Shown here one piece after another: positions 40,320 through 48,901 of a DNA stretch of 64,000 nt; within the stretch, counting starts at the first letter, position 1; each line of letters begins with the position of its first letter. Position numbers and translations under genes: made by a program. The DNA comes from Ornithinicoccus hortensis (GTDB lineage: Bacteria; Actinomycetota; Actinomycetes; Actinomycetales; Dermatophilaceae), in assembly GCF_006716185.1 (NCBI RefSeq), contig NZ_VFOP01000001.1:248001-312000 (forward strand), in the 5' to 3' direction. The notes beneath the pieces were generated by a model. The model saw only the letters and a list, made by a program, of their open reading frames with translations. It did not search any database and had not been told where the DNA came from.

Positions 40320-40892
40320 TCAGTCGTCATCGTCATCGTCATCGTCCCAATCGTCGTCGTCATCATCGTCATCGTCGTCGTCCCAGTCATCCCAGTCGTC
40401 GTCATCGTCGCCGCCCCCGGGGTTGACCGGCGGCGGGGAGACGGCGCGTGGCGGCGCCGGCTGCTGGCTGGGCGGGGCCTGAGCGGCCTCCTGCTCCTTC
40501 TGCCGGGCGGCCTCCGCGGCGGCCTTCTCCTCGGCCTCCTTCTCCGCCTTCTCCTGCTCGGCCTTCTCCTTGGCCGCCTTCTCCTTCTCGGCCTTGTCGG
40601 CCTCGGCCTGCTCCGCGGCGGCGGCCACCGGGTTGTCGTGGTTCCAGACCTGCAGGAGGGCCAGCGTCTGGCTGAACAGCACGGCCTCGCGGGCGTCCTG
40701 CCGGGTGACCGGGGGGTCGGCCGGCTCGTCCGTGGTCCCGGCGGCCGGCAGCGGGGCGCTGGGGGCCGCGGCGTCGGAGGACACGACGACCCCGGGTCGG
40801 GTGCGGTCCTCCTGGGCGCTGGCATCCTTCCAGAGGAAGATGCTCCCGGCGCCCAGCAGCAGCAGCGCGAGGGCGGAGGCTACGAGCTTCAT
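40320..40892 (-). CDS. secreted or anchored protein with C-terminal poly-Asp/Trp tail
   Basis: A 190-residue protein. MKLVASALALLLLGAGSIFLWK is an N-terminal membrane segment or signal. A short domain (PPVTRQDAREAVLFSQTLALLQVWNHDNP) follows, then an Ala/Glu/Lys-rich helix (EQAEADKAEKEKAAKEKAEQ and onward), a Pro linker, and a tail of 26 Asp and 3 Trp after GGG. The mix of GAC and GAT codons argues against simple slippage. It begins 18 bases after the phosphotransferase gene, with GAGGAG before the ATG at 40892 and direct repeats shared with the upstream operon. Unknown function; a cation- or glycan-binding surface tail is a guess. Confidence 0.75.
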   Translation of the reverse strand: MKLVASALALLLLGAGSIFLWKDASAQEDRTRPGVVVSSDAAAPSAPLPAAGTTDEPADPPVTRQDAREAVLFSQTLALLQVWNHDNPVAAAAEQAEADKAEKEKAAKEKAEQEKAEKEAEEKAAAEAARQKEQEAAQAPPSQQPAPPRAVSPPPVNPGGGDDDDDWDDWDDDDDDDDDDDWDDDDDDDD

Positions 40893-40910
40893 GACGTCAG
40901 TCTCCTCGTC

Positions 40911-42056
40911 TCAGGTTGATCGGGGATGAGACGAAGATGAGAGCTTTCTCATCTTCGGGTCCGCCCAGGCCAGGGCGAGCGCCCGGTAGCGGGGGCGGAA
41001 GGCATACAGGCAGGCCAGGCGCAGCCGGGTCGCCTCGGCATACAGCTCGAGCCGGGCGGGGTCGACCTGCAGGGCCTCCACCACGGCGTGCACGGCGTCC
41101 TCGGCGACCGCGGTGTGCGCGGCCGACCAGAGTCCCTGGTCGTGCCGCAGGTGCACGTGCACCCACAGGTTGGCCAGGTCCAGGGCGGGCTCGGCGAGGC
41201 TGGCGGTGTCGAAGTCGAGCAGTCCCAGCGAGTCACCCTCCGCGAGCACCTGCTTGTCGTGCAGGTCGCGGTGGCTGACCACGAGCGGGTGCGTCGGGCC
41301 GGGGGCGGTCAGGCGCGCGGCGACCTCCCGCACCCGGTCGGCGAAGGGGCCGGCCACGGAGGCGGGCAGCGCGGCGAACCGGTCCACCCGGTCGGTCCAC
41401 CGGCGCAGGTTGACCGCCTCGTCGTATGCCGTGTGCTGGCGCAGTCCGGCACGTTCGCCGCCGACGAGCACGGGCCAGCGGGCGGACCACAGGTCCCACC
41501 ACCGGCGCCAGTCGGTGAGGTCGGCGACGGCGCCCAGGTCGTGCAGGCTCGCCCCCGGGAGCACCGAGAAGTCCACCCGGTCGTCCCCACCCGCAAGGAC
41601 CTCGGGGGCGACGAACCCGGCGGCGGCGGCCAGGGCGTGCCCGCGACCGGCCAGGTCGGCGACCTCCCGCCCACGGCCCGGGCGCACCACCTTGACGAAC
41701 CGGTCGTCCCTGCGCACGACCGCGCGCTTGCCGAACCGGTGCACGACGACCGTCCCGCCGTCCGCCGCCTCACGGAACCCGGGCAACTTGCGGTCCCTCC
41801 CGGGGCGCGCCAGCTCGGCGCGCGAGACGGTCCAGCCGAGGTCCCCGTCGGGACGCAGGTACAGTCGCGCCGCCCGCACCGCGCCGCCGGTGTCGACGCC
41901 CTCGACGAGCAGCCCCTCCCCCTCCGGCGAGGGGCGGTCGAGGGGCCACGCTCGGGCCACCGTGATGAAGTCCTCCCCGGACCGCACCGCATCTGGCACC
42001 GGACCGCGGAGCACGGCACCGTCGGGCCGGTCGTCCTGACCGATCGGGTCCGTCAT
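40911..42056 (-). CDS. APH-fold phosphotransferase, paralogue 1
   Basis: A 381-residue protein-kinase-like phosphotransferase. The catalytic loop VVSHRDLHDKQVL (HRDxH) and metal site LGLLDFDTASLAEPALDLANL are those of the aminoglycoside/choline kinase family. The N-lobe VVVHRFGKRAVVRRDDRFVKVV has the ATP-binding Lys. Before the N-lobe lies an extra domain of about 110 residues (ARLYLRPDGDLGWTVSRAEL) that resembles one in the upstream paralogue. It is the last of six overlapping genes (ATGA at 42053-42056). Since it sits with glycosyltransferases and an exporter, the substrate is probably a sugar or amino sugar. The last codons contain the operator-like repeats. Confidence 0.82.
   Translation of the reverse strand: MTDPIGQDDRPDGAVLRGPVPDAVRSGEDFITVARAWPLDRPSPEGEGLLVEGVDTGGAVRAARLYLRPDGDLGWTVSRAELARPGRDRKLPGFREAADGGTVVVHRFGKRAVVRRDDRFVKVVRPGRGREVADLAGRGHALAAAAGFVAPEVLAGGDDRVDFSVLPGASLHDLGAVADLTDWRRWWDLWSARWPVLVGGERAGLRQHTAYDEAVNLRRWTDRVDRFAALPASVAGPFADRVREVAARLTAPGPTHPLVVSHRDLHDKQVLAEGDSLGLLDFDTASLAEPALDLANLWVHVHLRHDQGLWSAAHTAVAEDAVHAVVEALQVDPARLELYAEATRLRLACLYAFRPRYRALALAWADPKMRKLSSSSHPRST
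40925..40956. promoter_or_regulatory. 11-bp-phased direct repeats, candidate OmpR-type operator (site 2)
   Basis: GATGAGA at 40925 and again at 40936 are spaced 11 bases, the spacing used by OmpR/PhoB-type regulators. A perfect 10-base inverted repeat GAAGATGAGA-GCTT-TCTCATCTTC (40933-40956) overlaps. It lies before the Asp/Trp-tail gene and matches a site before the glycosyltransferase operon (48913-48941). Confidence 0.55.
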
Positions 42057-43324
42057 CGGGCCAGCACCTCCCCGACCTGGTCCAGCCTGCGGTGGATGCC
42101 GTCCACCCAGTCGGGGTCAGCGGCGCGGAACGGCTCGCTGACCCTGGCCAGCAGCGCCCGGGCCGTCCAGACCCGCAGCTCCTCGGTCGTGGGCACCACT
42201 GCCCCGGCCGCCCGGTACCCCTCGAGCAGGCCGCCCGTCAGGGGGAGGTCGTCCAGCGACGCGCCCTTCTCCAGCAGCTCGACCGCCGCGAACGACCCCA
42301 GGTCCAGGGCGCGCGGACCCACCCCGGCCCGGTCGAAGTCGATGAGCCGGATGCCGTCCCCACCGGGACCCCCGACCAGCACCTGGTCGGCGGAGAAGTC
42401 CCCGTGCACGGGCACGAGCTCCGGGACGGGACCCATGGCCCCGGTCCGCGCCGCGAGCCGGTGCACCAGGTCGGCCATCCGGTCGGCGGCGCACCGGTCG
42501 AGCTGCGCGAGGTCCCCGACCAGCGGCCCCAGCACGGCGTGCGGGTCGTCCGCCACCGTCGCGGCGGCACCGCCGAAGGGTGGGTGCGCACCGTCCAGCA
42601 GGTGCGTCGCCGCGTGCAACCGGGCCAGGGCGGCCCCCGTCTCCCGGGCGGCCGCGAGCCGGTCGGCGGGGTCGAGGTCGGCCGCTCCCAGGTGTCCGGT
42701 GCCGTACCAGGGCCAGGCGCTGACCCGGCGGGACGGGAACCCTCCACGGCCGGGGAGCGGCTGCACGACCGGCAGGCCCGCGTCCGCCAGGGCGGCCGGG
42801 ACCTGCCCGACCGCGTGCTGCCGGTGCGCCGTCACCCGGATCACGCAGGGGTCCTGGCCGGGTTCCTGCCGGCGCAGCACGAGGCGCCGGGTGGGGTTGT
42901 AGCGGAGCACCGTCAGGGCACCGTCGGCGACCGCCTCCCGCACGCAGGGGTATGCCGTGCGCAGGGCATCCAGGCCGCGCTGCAGCCGGGGGTCGGTGCC
43001 CAGGTCGCCGTGCGCCAGGTGCAGCTCGGCACCGGCGTCGGGCACCCGGAGGACGTGGACCTGCTGGCCCCGGTCGGCGGCCCGCCGCAGGGCGTTGCGG
43101 AGCTTGTCCAGGTGGTCCGCCCGGGTCGCCTGGACCCACCCGGGCACGGCCGCGTCCCGCGGGAGCAGCACGCCGACCGTGGACAGCCCCGGCTTGTGCC
43201 GCAGCCTGGTGGCCCGCACGGGCGCCCCGACCAGCTCCGAGAGCCGGCCGGCGTCGACCAGCAGGTCGGCCGTCTCCCGGCCCGCCGTGCGCTCCACCGG
43301 GGCGCTCTCCCGGAGGGCAGTCAT
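42053..43324 (-). CDS. APH-fold phosphotransferase, paralogue 2
   Basis: A 423-residue relative of the downstream gene. The catalytic loop VPVHGDFSADQVLV and IRLIDFDRAGVGPRALDLGSFAAVE are typical of APH/choline kinase folds. The N-lobe is LTVLRYNPTRRLVLRRQE with VIRVTA. An extra N-terminal domain (residues 1-110) includes TVGVLLPRDAAVPGWVQATRADHLDKLRNAL, recalling GDLGWTVSRAELARPGRDRKL in the paralogue. It overlaps both neighbours by 4 bases. Two unequal kinases in series suggest successive phosphorylations or protection of a cargo before export. Confidence 0.82.
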   Translation of the reverse strand: MTALRESAPVERTAGRETADLLVDAGRLSELVGAPVRATRLRHKPGLSTVGVLLPRDAAVPGWVQATRADHLDKLRNALRRAADRGQQVHVLRVPDAGAELHLAHGDLGTDPRLQRGLDALRTAYPCVREAVADGALTVLRYNPTRRLVLRRQEPGQDPCVIRVTAHRQHAVGQVPAALADAGLPVVQPLPGRGGFPSRRVSAWPWYGTGHLGAADLDPADRLAAARETGAALARLHAATHLLDGAHPPFGGAAATVADDPHAVLGPLVGDLAQLDRCAADRMADLVHRLAARTGAMGPVPELVPVHGDFSADQVLVGGPGGDGIRLIDFDRAGVGPRALDLGSFAAVELLEKGASLDDLPLTGGLLEGYRAAGAVVPTTEELRVWTARALLARVSEPFRAADPDWVDGIHRRLDQVGEVLAR

Positions 43325-45144
43325 GACGTCACCGCCTCAGGGACGGGACGGGCACCGGTCTGCTCCGGGTCGGACCGGGTGAACGCCGACCCGACGGGCA
43401 GCTCGCCGTCGGCGGGGCCGTCCCACAGGACCCTGCCGTGCTCGATCCAGACGATCCGGTCGCAGGCGCGGGCGGTCTCCTCGTCGTGGGTGACCACGAG
43501 GGTGGTGCGTCCCCGGGTGAGGTCCTCGATGGCGTCCCGGACGGCCGCGGCGTTCTCGGCGTCCAACCCGGCGGTGGCCTCGTCCAAGATCACCACGGCG
43601 GCGTCGCGCAGCAGCGCCCGGGCGATCGCGATCCGTTGCCGCTGGCCACCGGACAGGGTCGAGCCGCGCTCGCCCACCATCGTGTCGTAGCCCTCGGGCA
43701 ACCGCCGGATGAACTCGTCCGCCCGGGCCATCCGGGCGGCCCACTCCACCTGGTCGTCGGTCGCGTCGACCCAGCCGTAGCGGATGTTGTCGGCGACGGT
43801 CCCGGTGAACAGGACCGACTCCTGCAGGACAACCGCGACCTGGGCACGCAGCTCCTCCAGGTCGAGGCGCCGCACGTCGATGCCGTCGAGCCGGACGGCG
43901 CCCTGCGAGACGTCCATCATCCGCAGCAGCAACGAGGTCAGCGTCGACTTGCCAGCACCCGAGGGGCCGACGATGGCGACCCGCTGACCCGCGGGGATGT
44001 GCAGGTCCAGGCTCCGGAGCACCGGGACGCCGTCGCCGTAGTCGGCGTGCACGTGGTCCAGGTCCACGGCGCCGCGCACCGCGTCCAACCGCCACGGCTC
44101 CGCCGGGGAGGTGATCTCCGGCTGCTCGTCGAGCACGTCGGCGACCCGCTCGCCGGAGGCCGCGGCCCGGGCGATCCGGCCGGTGTACTTGGCCAGGTCC
44201 CGCAGCGGCTTCATCGCGGTCTTCAGGTAGGTCAGGAAGATCACCAGGTCGCCGGGGGTCATCGCGCCGTCCATCACCCGGGTGCCCCCGAGCATCAGGA
44301 CCGCGGCGGTTGCCACGCCGACCAACAGGTCGGTCCGCCGCTCCAGCGCGGCCGCCAGCCTGCGGGCCTGCACGCCGTCCTTGAGCGACCGGTTGTTGCG
44401 TCCCTGGAACTGCTTCTCCAGCTCCTGCTCCAGCCCGTAGGCCTGGACCACGGAGATGCCGCCGAGGGTCTCCTGGGCGATGTTGGCCAGGTCGCCCTCG
44501 CTCTTGCGGGTCTTGCGGGCGGCGCTGGTGATCTTGCCCGTGCTGGTCCGCGACATCAGCACGAACACCGCGGCCGCCGCGACCACCACGAGGGCGAGCA
44601 TCGGGTCGAGCCAGAGCATCACGCCGAACATCGCGACCAGCGTGAAGACGTTCACCAGCAGCGGCATCCCGGCGGTGACCGCCACCTCCTGCAGGCGCCC
44701 GACGTCGCCGACCATCCGCTGCACCAGGTCACCGGTACGGGCGGTGGAGTGGTAGCGACGGGAGAGCCGGTTGACGTGGGCGAAGACCCGCTGACGGAGC
44801 TGGATGGCGATCCGCGAGCCGCCCAGCGCGAACGCCACGGTGGCCAGGTAGTTGCACAGCGCGCGCATCCCCACCAGGGAGATGGTGGCCAGCGCGGCGG
44901 CCAGCAACAGCTGGATGCTCGCCCGGGGGCCGGGGTCGGCCAGGTCGGCGCCGAGGGAGCGGGTGACCGCGTCGACGACGAACTTCACCGGCCACGGCTC
45001 GAGCACCCGGAAGACGACCTCGAGGAGGAGCGCGAGGGCACCGGCCCCGAGCAGGGGGGCCTGGGCGCCCAGGTGCGGCCGGATCAGGCCGAGCGTGCGC
45101 CGCAGGGCGGACGGGTTGACGGTCAGCTTCGACTTCTTGCTCAT
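43321..45144 (-). CDS. ABC exporter half-transporter (fused TMD-NBD)
   Basis: A 607-residue type IV ABC exporter subunit. The transmembrane domain has six helices (residues 30-320). The ATPase has Walker A GPSGAGKST, Q-loop VVLQESVLF, signature LSGGQRQRIAIARALL, Walker B VVILDEATAGLD and the switch His in VVTHDEETA. As a single gene it would work as a homodimer. The MsbA-like layout suits export of lipids, glycolipids or small saccharides. It overlaps the glycosyltransferase and kinase genes by 4 bases each. Confidence 0.92.
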   Translation of the reverse strand: MSKKSKLTVNPSALRRTLGLIRPHLGAQAPLLGAGALALLLEVVFRVLEPWPVKFVVDAVTRSLGADLADPGPRASIQLLLAAALATISLVGMRALCNYLATVAFALGGSRIAIQLRQRVFAHVNRLSRRYHSTARTGDLVQRMVGDVGRLQEVAVTAGMPLLVNVFTLVAMFGVMLWLDPMLALVVVAAAAVFVLMSRTSTGKITSAARKTRKSEGDLANIAQETLGGISVVQAYGLEQELEKQFQGRNNRSLKDGVQARRLAAALERRTDLLVGVATAAVLMLGGTRVMDGAMTPGDLVIFLTYLKTAMKPLRDLAKYTGRIARAAASGERVADVLDEQPEITSPAEPWRLDAVRGAVDLDHVHADYGDGVPVLRSLDLHIPAGQRVAIVGPSGAGKSTLTSLLLRMMDVSQGAVRLDGIDVRRLDLEELRAQVAVVLQESVLFTGTVADNIRYGWVDATDDQVEWAARMARADEFIRRLPEGYDTMVGERGSTLSGGQRQRIAIARALLRDAAVVILDEATAGLDAENAAAVRDAIEDLTRGRTTLVVTHDEETARACDRIVWIEHGRVLWDGPADGELPVGSAFTRSDPEQTGARPVPEAVTS

Positions 45145-46382
45145 GCCGGCACCGCCTGCCCGGACGGGACCGCCTGCAGCGGGGCGAGGATCCGGCCCAG
45201 TACCGCGTCCCAGGAGTGCTCGCGCACCATCAGCTCGCGCCCGGCCAGACCCATCGCGCGGGCCCCGGCGGGGTCGGCGACCAGCGTGTCGATCGCCCGG
45301 GCCAGGGAGGTCGGGTCCGACGGCGGCACCAGGAGCCCGGTGTGGCCGTGGCGGACCGCGACGGGCACCTGCCCCACGCGGGACGCGACGACCGGCAGGC
45401 CCGCCGCGGCGTACTCGTAGACCTTCAACGGGGAGAAGTACTGGCCGGTGGCGCCGACGTCCGCCGGGTAGGGGGCCACCGCGACGGCGGCACCGCGCAG
45501 CGCGGCTGGCACCTCGTGCGGGGCCACGGCGCCGCGGAAGTCGACGTCCAGGCCGAGCCGCTGCGCCTGTCCGGCGAGCGCCGGACCCTCTGGGCCGTCA
45601 CCGACGATCCGGACCCGCCAGGCCCGGTCGGCACGGGCCGCCGCGTCGAGCAGGACGTCGGTGCCGTGCCACGGCTTGAGGGTGCCGACGAAGAGCACCG
45701 TGGGCAGCTCGTCCCCGGCCGGGACCCCGGTGTCGGGGGCGATCCGCGCGGTGTTCACTCCGTTGGGGGTGACCAGGACCTTGTCGGCGGCCCCGGGGCA
45801 GTGCCCGAGGACCCAGTCGGCGACCGGCTGGGAGACGCAGGCGACGACCGCCGCGGCGGCCACCTGGGTGCGGAGGGTATGCCGTGCGCCGGCCTCGTCG
45901 ACCAGGTGCCGGTGGGTGGCCTGCTCCTCGATCAGCGGGGCGTTGACCTCCAGGACGCCGGGGATCCGCAGCGTGCTGCAGACCTGGGCCAGGGCGGTGG
46001 AGAACAGCGAGTAGCGCTCGTAGACCAGGTCGGCCCCGTCGGCCATCACGTGGCCGGCCAGCTGGGACGCCGCAGCGGCCTGGTTGCGCTCGCGCAGCGC
46101 GGTGCGGGCCGCCGGGGCCAGGTCCCGACCACCCCCGTCCACGGGGATGTGCCGGACCGTCACGTCGGCCAGGTCCGGCGGGAGCAGGTCACCGGTGCGC
46201 GTGGCATACAGGCCGACCGCGGACCCGCGGGTCCGGAGGGAGCGCACGATCTCCTGCACGTGCACGGACGCGCCCTTGCTGCCGAAGACCGGCACGCCTG
46301 GGTCGGCGCTCAGGTAGGCGACCCGGGGGAACGACGGCGCGGCCGCCGCTGCCGGGTGGTGTGCAGTCGTGGTGGTGGTCAT
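45141..46382 (-). CDS. GT4-type glycosyltransferase
   Basis: A 413-residue GT-B retaining glycosyltransferase. The N-domain has VAYLSADPGVPVFGSKGASVHVQEIV with acceptor-site Gly/Ser. The C-domain has TPNGVNTARIAPD, VLFVGTLKPWHGTDVLLDAA and the nucleotide-sugar motif ADVGATGQYFSPLKVYEYAAAGLPVVAS (E...E variant with SPLKVYEY). An open frame extends to a TTG at 46400, but GGAGGAG directly before the ATG at 46382 decides the start. The ribosome site lies inside the end of the upstream gene. Confidence 0.88.
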   Translation of the reverse strand: MTTTTTAHHPAAAAAPSFPRVAYLSADPGVPVFGSKGASVHVQEIVRSLRTRGSAVGLYATRTGDLLPPDLADVTVRHIPVDGGGRDLAPAARTALRERNQAAAASQLAGHVMADGADLVYERYSLFSTALAQVCSTLRIPGVLEVNAPLIEEQATHRHLVDEAGARHTLRTQVAAAAVVACVSQPVADWVLGHCPGAADKVLVTPNGVNTARIAPDTGVPAGDELPTVLFVGTLKPWHGTDVLLDAAARADRAWRVRIVGDGPEGPALAGQAQRLGLDVDFRGAVAPHEVPAALRGAAVAVAPYPADVGATGQYFSPLKVYEYAAAGLPVVASRVGQVPVAVRHGHTGLLVPPSDPTSLARAIDTLVADPAGARAMGLAGRELMVREHSWDAVLGRILAPLQAVPSGQAVPA

Positions 46383-46396
46383 CGGTGCTCCTCCTC

Positions 46397-47647
46397 TCAA
46401 CCCGCCAGCGCCGGGACCGGCTGCTGCCGGCTACCCAGGAGGCGGGACTGGCGGGCGGCGTCGAACCGCTGCTCGATCAGGGCGCGGGCCGCCCGGGCCA
46501 CGCCGACGCGCGGGAAGTCGGGGTGCGCGACCTGGCGCAGCGCGGCGACCAGCGCCGCCTCGTCGCCGGCGGGGAGCAGGACGCCGGTGGCCGGCTCGGT
46601 GGCCGTGCCGTTGCGCACGGCCTCCGGGATCCCGGTGACGTCGGTGCCGATCACCGGCAGGCCGCTGGCCATCGCCTCGAGCAGCACGGTCGGCAGGCCG
46701 TCGGCGTTGCCGTCGGCACCGACCACGCAGGGGGCGGCCATCACGTCGGCCCAGCCGAGCAGCTCGCGCACCTCGGTCTGGCTGCGCGGGCCGAGCAGCT
46801 GCACCGTGCCCTCCAGCCCGGCACCGGCGATCTGCCGGACCAGGTCCTCGCGCAGCTCCCCGTCGCCGGCGATCCGCACGTCCAGCGCGACCCCGTCGGC
46901 GGCCAGCGCCGCCGCGGCCCGCACCAGCTGGTCGAAGCCCTTCTTCTCGACCAGCCGGCCCACCGCGAGGACCTTCAGCGGTCCCGCCAGGGGGGCCGGG
47001 TCGGCATACGGGAACCGGGCCAGCTCCAGGCCGTTGCGGATCAGCACGGCGTGCCCGGCGACCTCGGGGAAGCGGGTCCGGATGAAATCCAGGTTGTACT
47101 CGCTGATCGCGACGACGTGGTCCGCGTGGGCCAGCACCTCGCGCAGCAGCGCCGGGTCCACGCTCTCGTGGAACAGGTCCTTGGCGTGGGTGGTGACGGA
47201 GTAGGTGATCCCGGCCAGCCCGGCGGCCACGCGGGCGACCCGGGCGGCCATCGAGGCGAAGTGGGCGTGCAGGTGGGTGATCCCGGCGCGGTGGGCCTGG
47301 ATCGCCAGCTCCACCCCCTGCACGACCTCGGGGGCGTCCAGCTCGACGAGGTAGGGCAGCAGCCCGGCGAAGCGGGTGTCGAAGTCGGGCAGCACGGCAC
47401 GAGCCGCGCCGAGCACCGTCCAGGACTCGGACAGCTTCACCGGCTTGGCCAGGTGGGTGACGGGGGCCTGCACCCGCGCGATCTCGGGGTGGAAGCGGGC
47501 GTCCGTCGTGGGACGCAGGGCGAAGATCGCCAGGTCCTCCCCGGCGGCCTCTCGGGCCAGGATCTCGGTGACCACGAAGGTCTCGGAGAACCGCGGGTAG
47601 ACCTTGAGGACGTAGCCCACACGGGCGGGACGGTCAGCCGGCAACAA
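46397..47647 (-). CDS. GT4-type glycosyltransferase (colanic-acid WcaL-like)
   Basis: A 416-residue glycosyltransferase. It begins RVGYVLKVYPRFSETFVVTEILAREAAG, a signature of the WcaL/exopolysaccharide branch of GT4. HLHAHFASMAARVAR, HAKDLFHES, ISEYNLDFIR, the nucleotide-sugar domain AVGRLVEKKGFDQLV and DGLPTVLLEAMASGLPVIGTDVTG follow. It starts at TTG (47647) or the next TTG with AAGGAG 8 bases upstream, and overlaps the preceding gene by 14 bases. Part of the saccharide operon. Confidence 0.87.
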   Translation of the reverse strand: MLPADRPARVGYVLKVYPRFSETFVVTEILAREAAGEDLAIFALRPTTDARFHPEIARVQAPVTHLAKPVKLSESWTVLGAARAVLPDFDTRFAGLLPYLVELDAPEVVQGVELAIQAHRAGITHLHAHFASMAARVARVAAGLAGITYSVTTHAKDLFHESVDPALLREVLAHADHVVAISEYNLDFIRTRFPEVAGHAVLIRNGLELARFPYADPAPLAGPLKVLAVGRLVEKKGFDQLVRAAAALAADGVALDVRIAGDGELREDLVRQIAGAGLEGTVQLLGPRSQTEVRELLGWADVMAAPCVVGADGNADGLPTVLLEAMASGLPVIGTDVTGIPEAVRNGTATEPATGVLLPAGDEAALVAALRQVAHPDFPRVGVARAARALIEQRFDAARQSRLLGSRQQPVPALAG

Positions 47648-48836
47648 CGGAATACTCCTTCGTCAGGGCGCGGCTCCCGGTCAGGTGTGCCGCCCGGCGG
47701 GCGACTCCTGCCAGGCCGCGCAGGTTCAGCCCCGAGCGGGGCTGGGTGCGGTGGACGGCACCGGCGAGCCAGGCGCCGAGCCGTCCCGGGGTCAGGTCTT
47801 CCTGTCGGATCAGGTCCGCGGCGCCGGCCCGGGCCAGCGACTCGGCGCGGATCAGCTGTTCCTTGCGGGGCAGCTCCCGGGGGACGAGCAGCGCGGGCGT
47901 CCGGGTGCTCATCACCTCGTTCACGGTGTTGTAGCCGGCCATCGCCACGACGGCGCGGGCGCCGCGGATGGTGGCGAGCCCGTCCGGCACCGAGGTGACG
48001 ACCCGGGTGCGGGGACCGGCCAGACGCTCGATCTCGCGGTGGGCGGGCCCGGCCATCTGCGGGCCGGTGACGACCACGTGCCGGTAACCGGCGGGGACGG
48101 GGGCGGCGGCCGCGGTGCGGCACAGCGCCATCCCGTCGCTGCCCCCGCCGACCATGGTCAGCAGGTAGGGCTGGGGGGTGGGCTCCTGCTCCGGCACCCA
48201 GTGCCGGCCGGTGGCCAGGTAGCCGGTGTAGTGCACCAGGTCGTGCAGCTCGGCGGGCAGCTCCCCGCTGCGGCGGATATCGTGCACCCGCTCGTCGCCG
48301 TAGACCCAGACCTCGTCGAAGAGGGCGCGCACCCGGGACAGGTCGCCCAGGCGGGCCCACTCCCGGGCCACCGCCTCGGGCTCGTCGAGGACCTCGCGGA
48401 GGCCGAGCACGACGGTGGTCTCCGGACGGCGCTCGCGCAGGTCCTGCAGGGCCCCGCGCAGCTCGCCGTCGACGCCGAAGGCGTGCCGGTCGACGACGAC
48501 CAGGTCCGGCCCGAAGCCGCGGACCACGGCCCGGAGCATCCCGCCGCGCAGGTCGGTCAGGTCGGCCATCGGGACCTGGACGTGGCGGGGGCGGTAGCCG
48601 CCACCGGCCTTGCGGACCCCGGGCAGCCCGACCACGTCGAAGCCGGCCGGCGGGTGCAGCTCGACGCCGTGCTCGACGCCGGTGACCAACATCCCGGTGA
48701 CCTCCCGCCCGGTGAGCCGGGGCAGCTGCCCGGACAGGGCGTGCGCCAGGGCCAGGTTGCGCCGGATGTGGCCGAGACCGACCGAGTCGTGGGAGTAGAG
48801 CAGCACCCGGATCGGGTCTGGTGCGACGGGGGACAT
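47634..48836 (-). CDS. GT-B glycosyltransferase (COG4671/MurG-like)
   Basis: A 400-residue GT-B protein. RVLLYSHDSVGLGHIRRNLALAHAL carries the GHIRRN motif of the COG4671 predicted glycosyltransferases. VVVDRHAFGVDGELR and a C-domain with MVGGGSDGMALC, VVVTGPQMAG, AVVAMAGYNTVNEVMSTRTPALLVPRELPRKEQLIRAE (the MurG-like donor loop GYNT) follow. It is the first gene of the operon. The start ATG at 48836 has AGGAGGTGA at four bases, an unusually perfect ribosome site, adjacent to a long hairpin. Confidence 0.83.
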   Translation of the reverse strand: MSPVAPDPIRVLLYSHDSVGLGHIRRNLALAHALSGQLPRLTGREVTGMLVTGVEHGVELHPPAGFDVVGLPGVRKAGGGYRPRHVQVPMADLTDLRGGMLRAVVRGFGPDLVVVDRHAFGVDGELRGALQDLRERRPETTVVLGLREVLDEPEAVAREWARLGDLSRVRALFDEVWVYGDERVHDIRRSGELPAELHDLVHYTGYLATGRHWVPEQEPTPQPYLLTMVGGGSDGMALCRTAAAAPVPAGYRHVVVTGPQMAGPAHREIERLAGPRTRVVTSVPDGLATIRGARAVVAMAGYNTVNEVMSTRTPALLVPRELPRKEQLIRAESLARAGAADLIRQEDLTPGRLGAWLAGAVHRTQPRSGLNLRGLAGVARRAAHLTGSRALTKEYSVVAG

Positions 48837-48849
48837 CCGGTCACCTCCT

Positions 48850-48888
48850 GTAGGTCCACGGCACCGGCTCCCGGTGCGTGGGACCTAC
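48850..48888 (-). promoter_or_regulatory. leader hairpin abutting perfect Shine-Dalgarno
   Basis: GTAGGTCCACGGCACCGG and CCGGTGCGTGGGACCTAC pair over about 18 bases (a short mismatched stretch) with a 3-base loop. On the message the stem ends one base before AGGAGGTGA (48841-48849). It could expose or block the ribosome site or protect the 5' end. Confidence 0.5.
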
Positions 48889-48901
48889 TGAACACCGCCC
48901 G

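Noticed and set aside
40320-40420. Asp tail as a sequencing or frameshift artefact
   Set aside because: The frame is open through to a stop, GAC and GAT are mixed, and Trp codons interrupt the run at several points; still worth confirming.
46383-46400. TTG start for the GT4 gene overlapping the upstream stop
   Set aside because: The resulting N-terminal residues are encoded by the ribosome site GGAGGAG, which points to the ATG at 46382.
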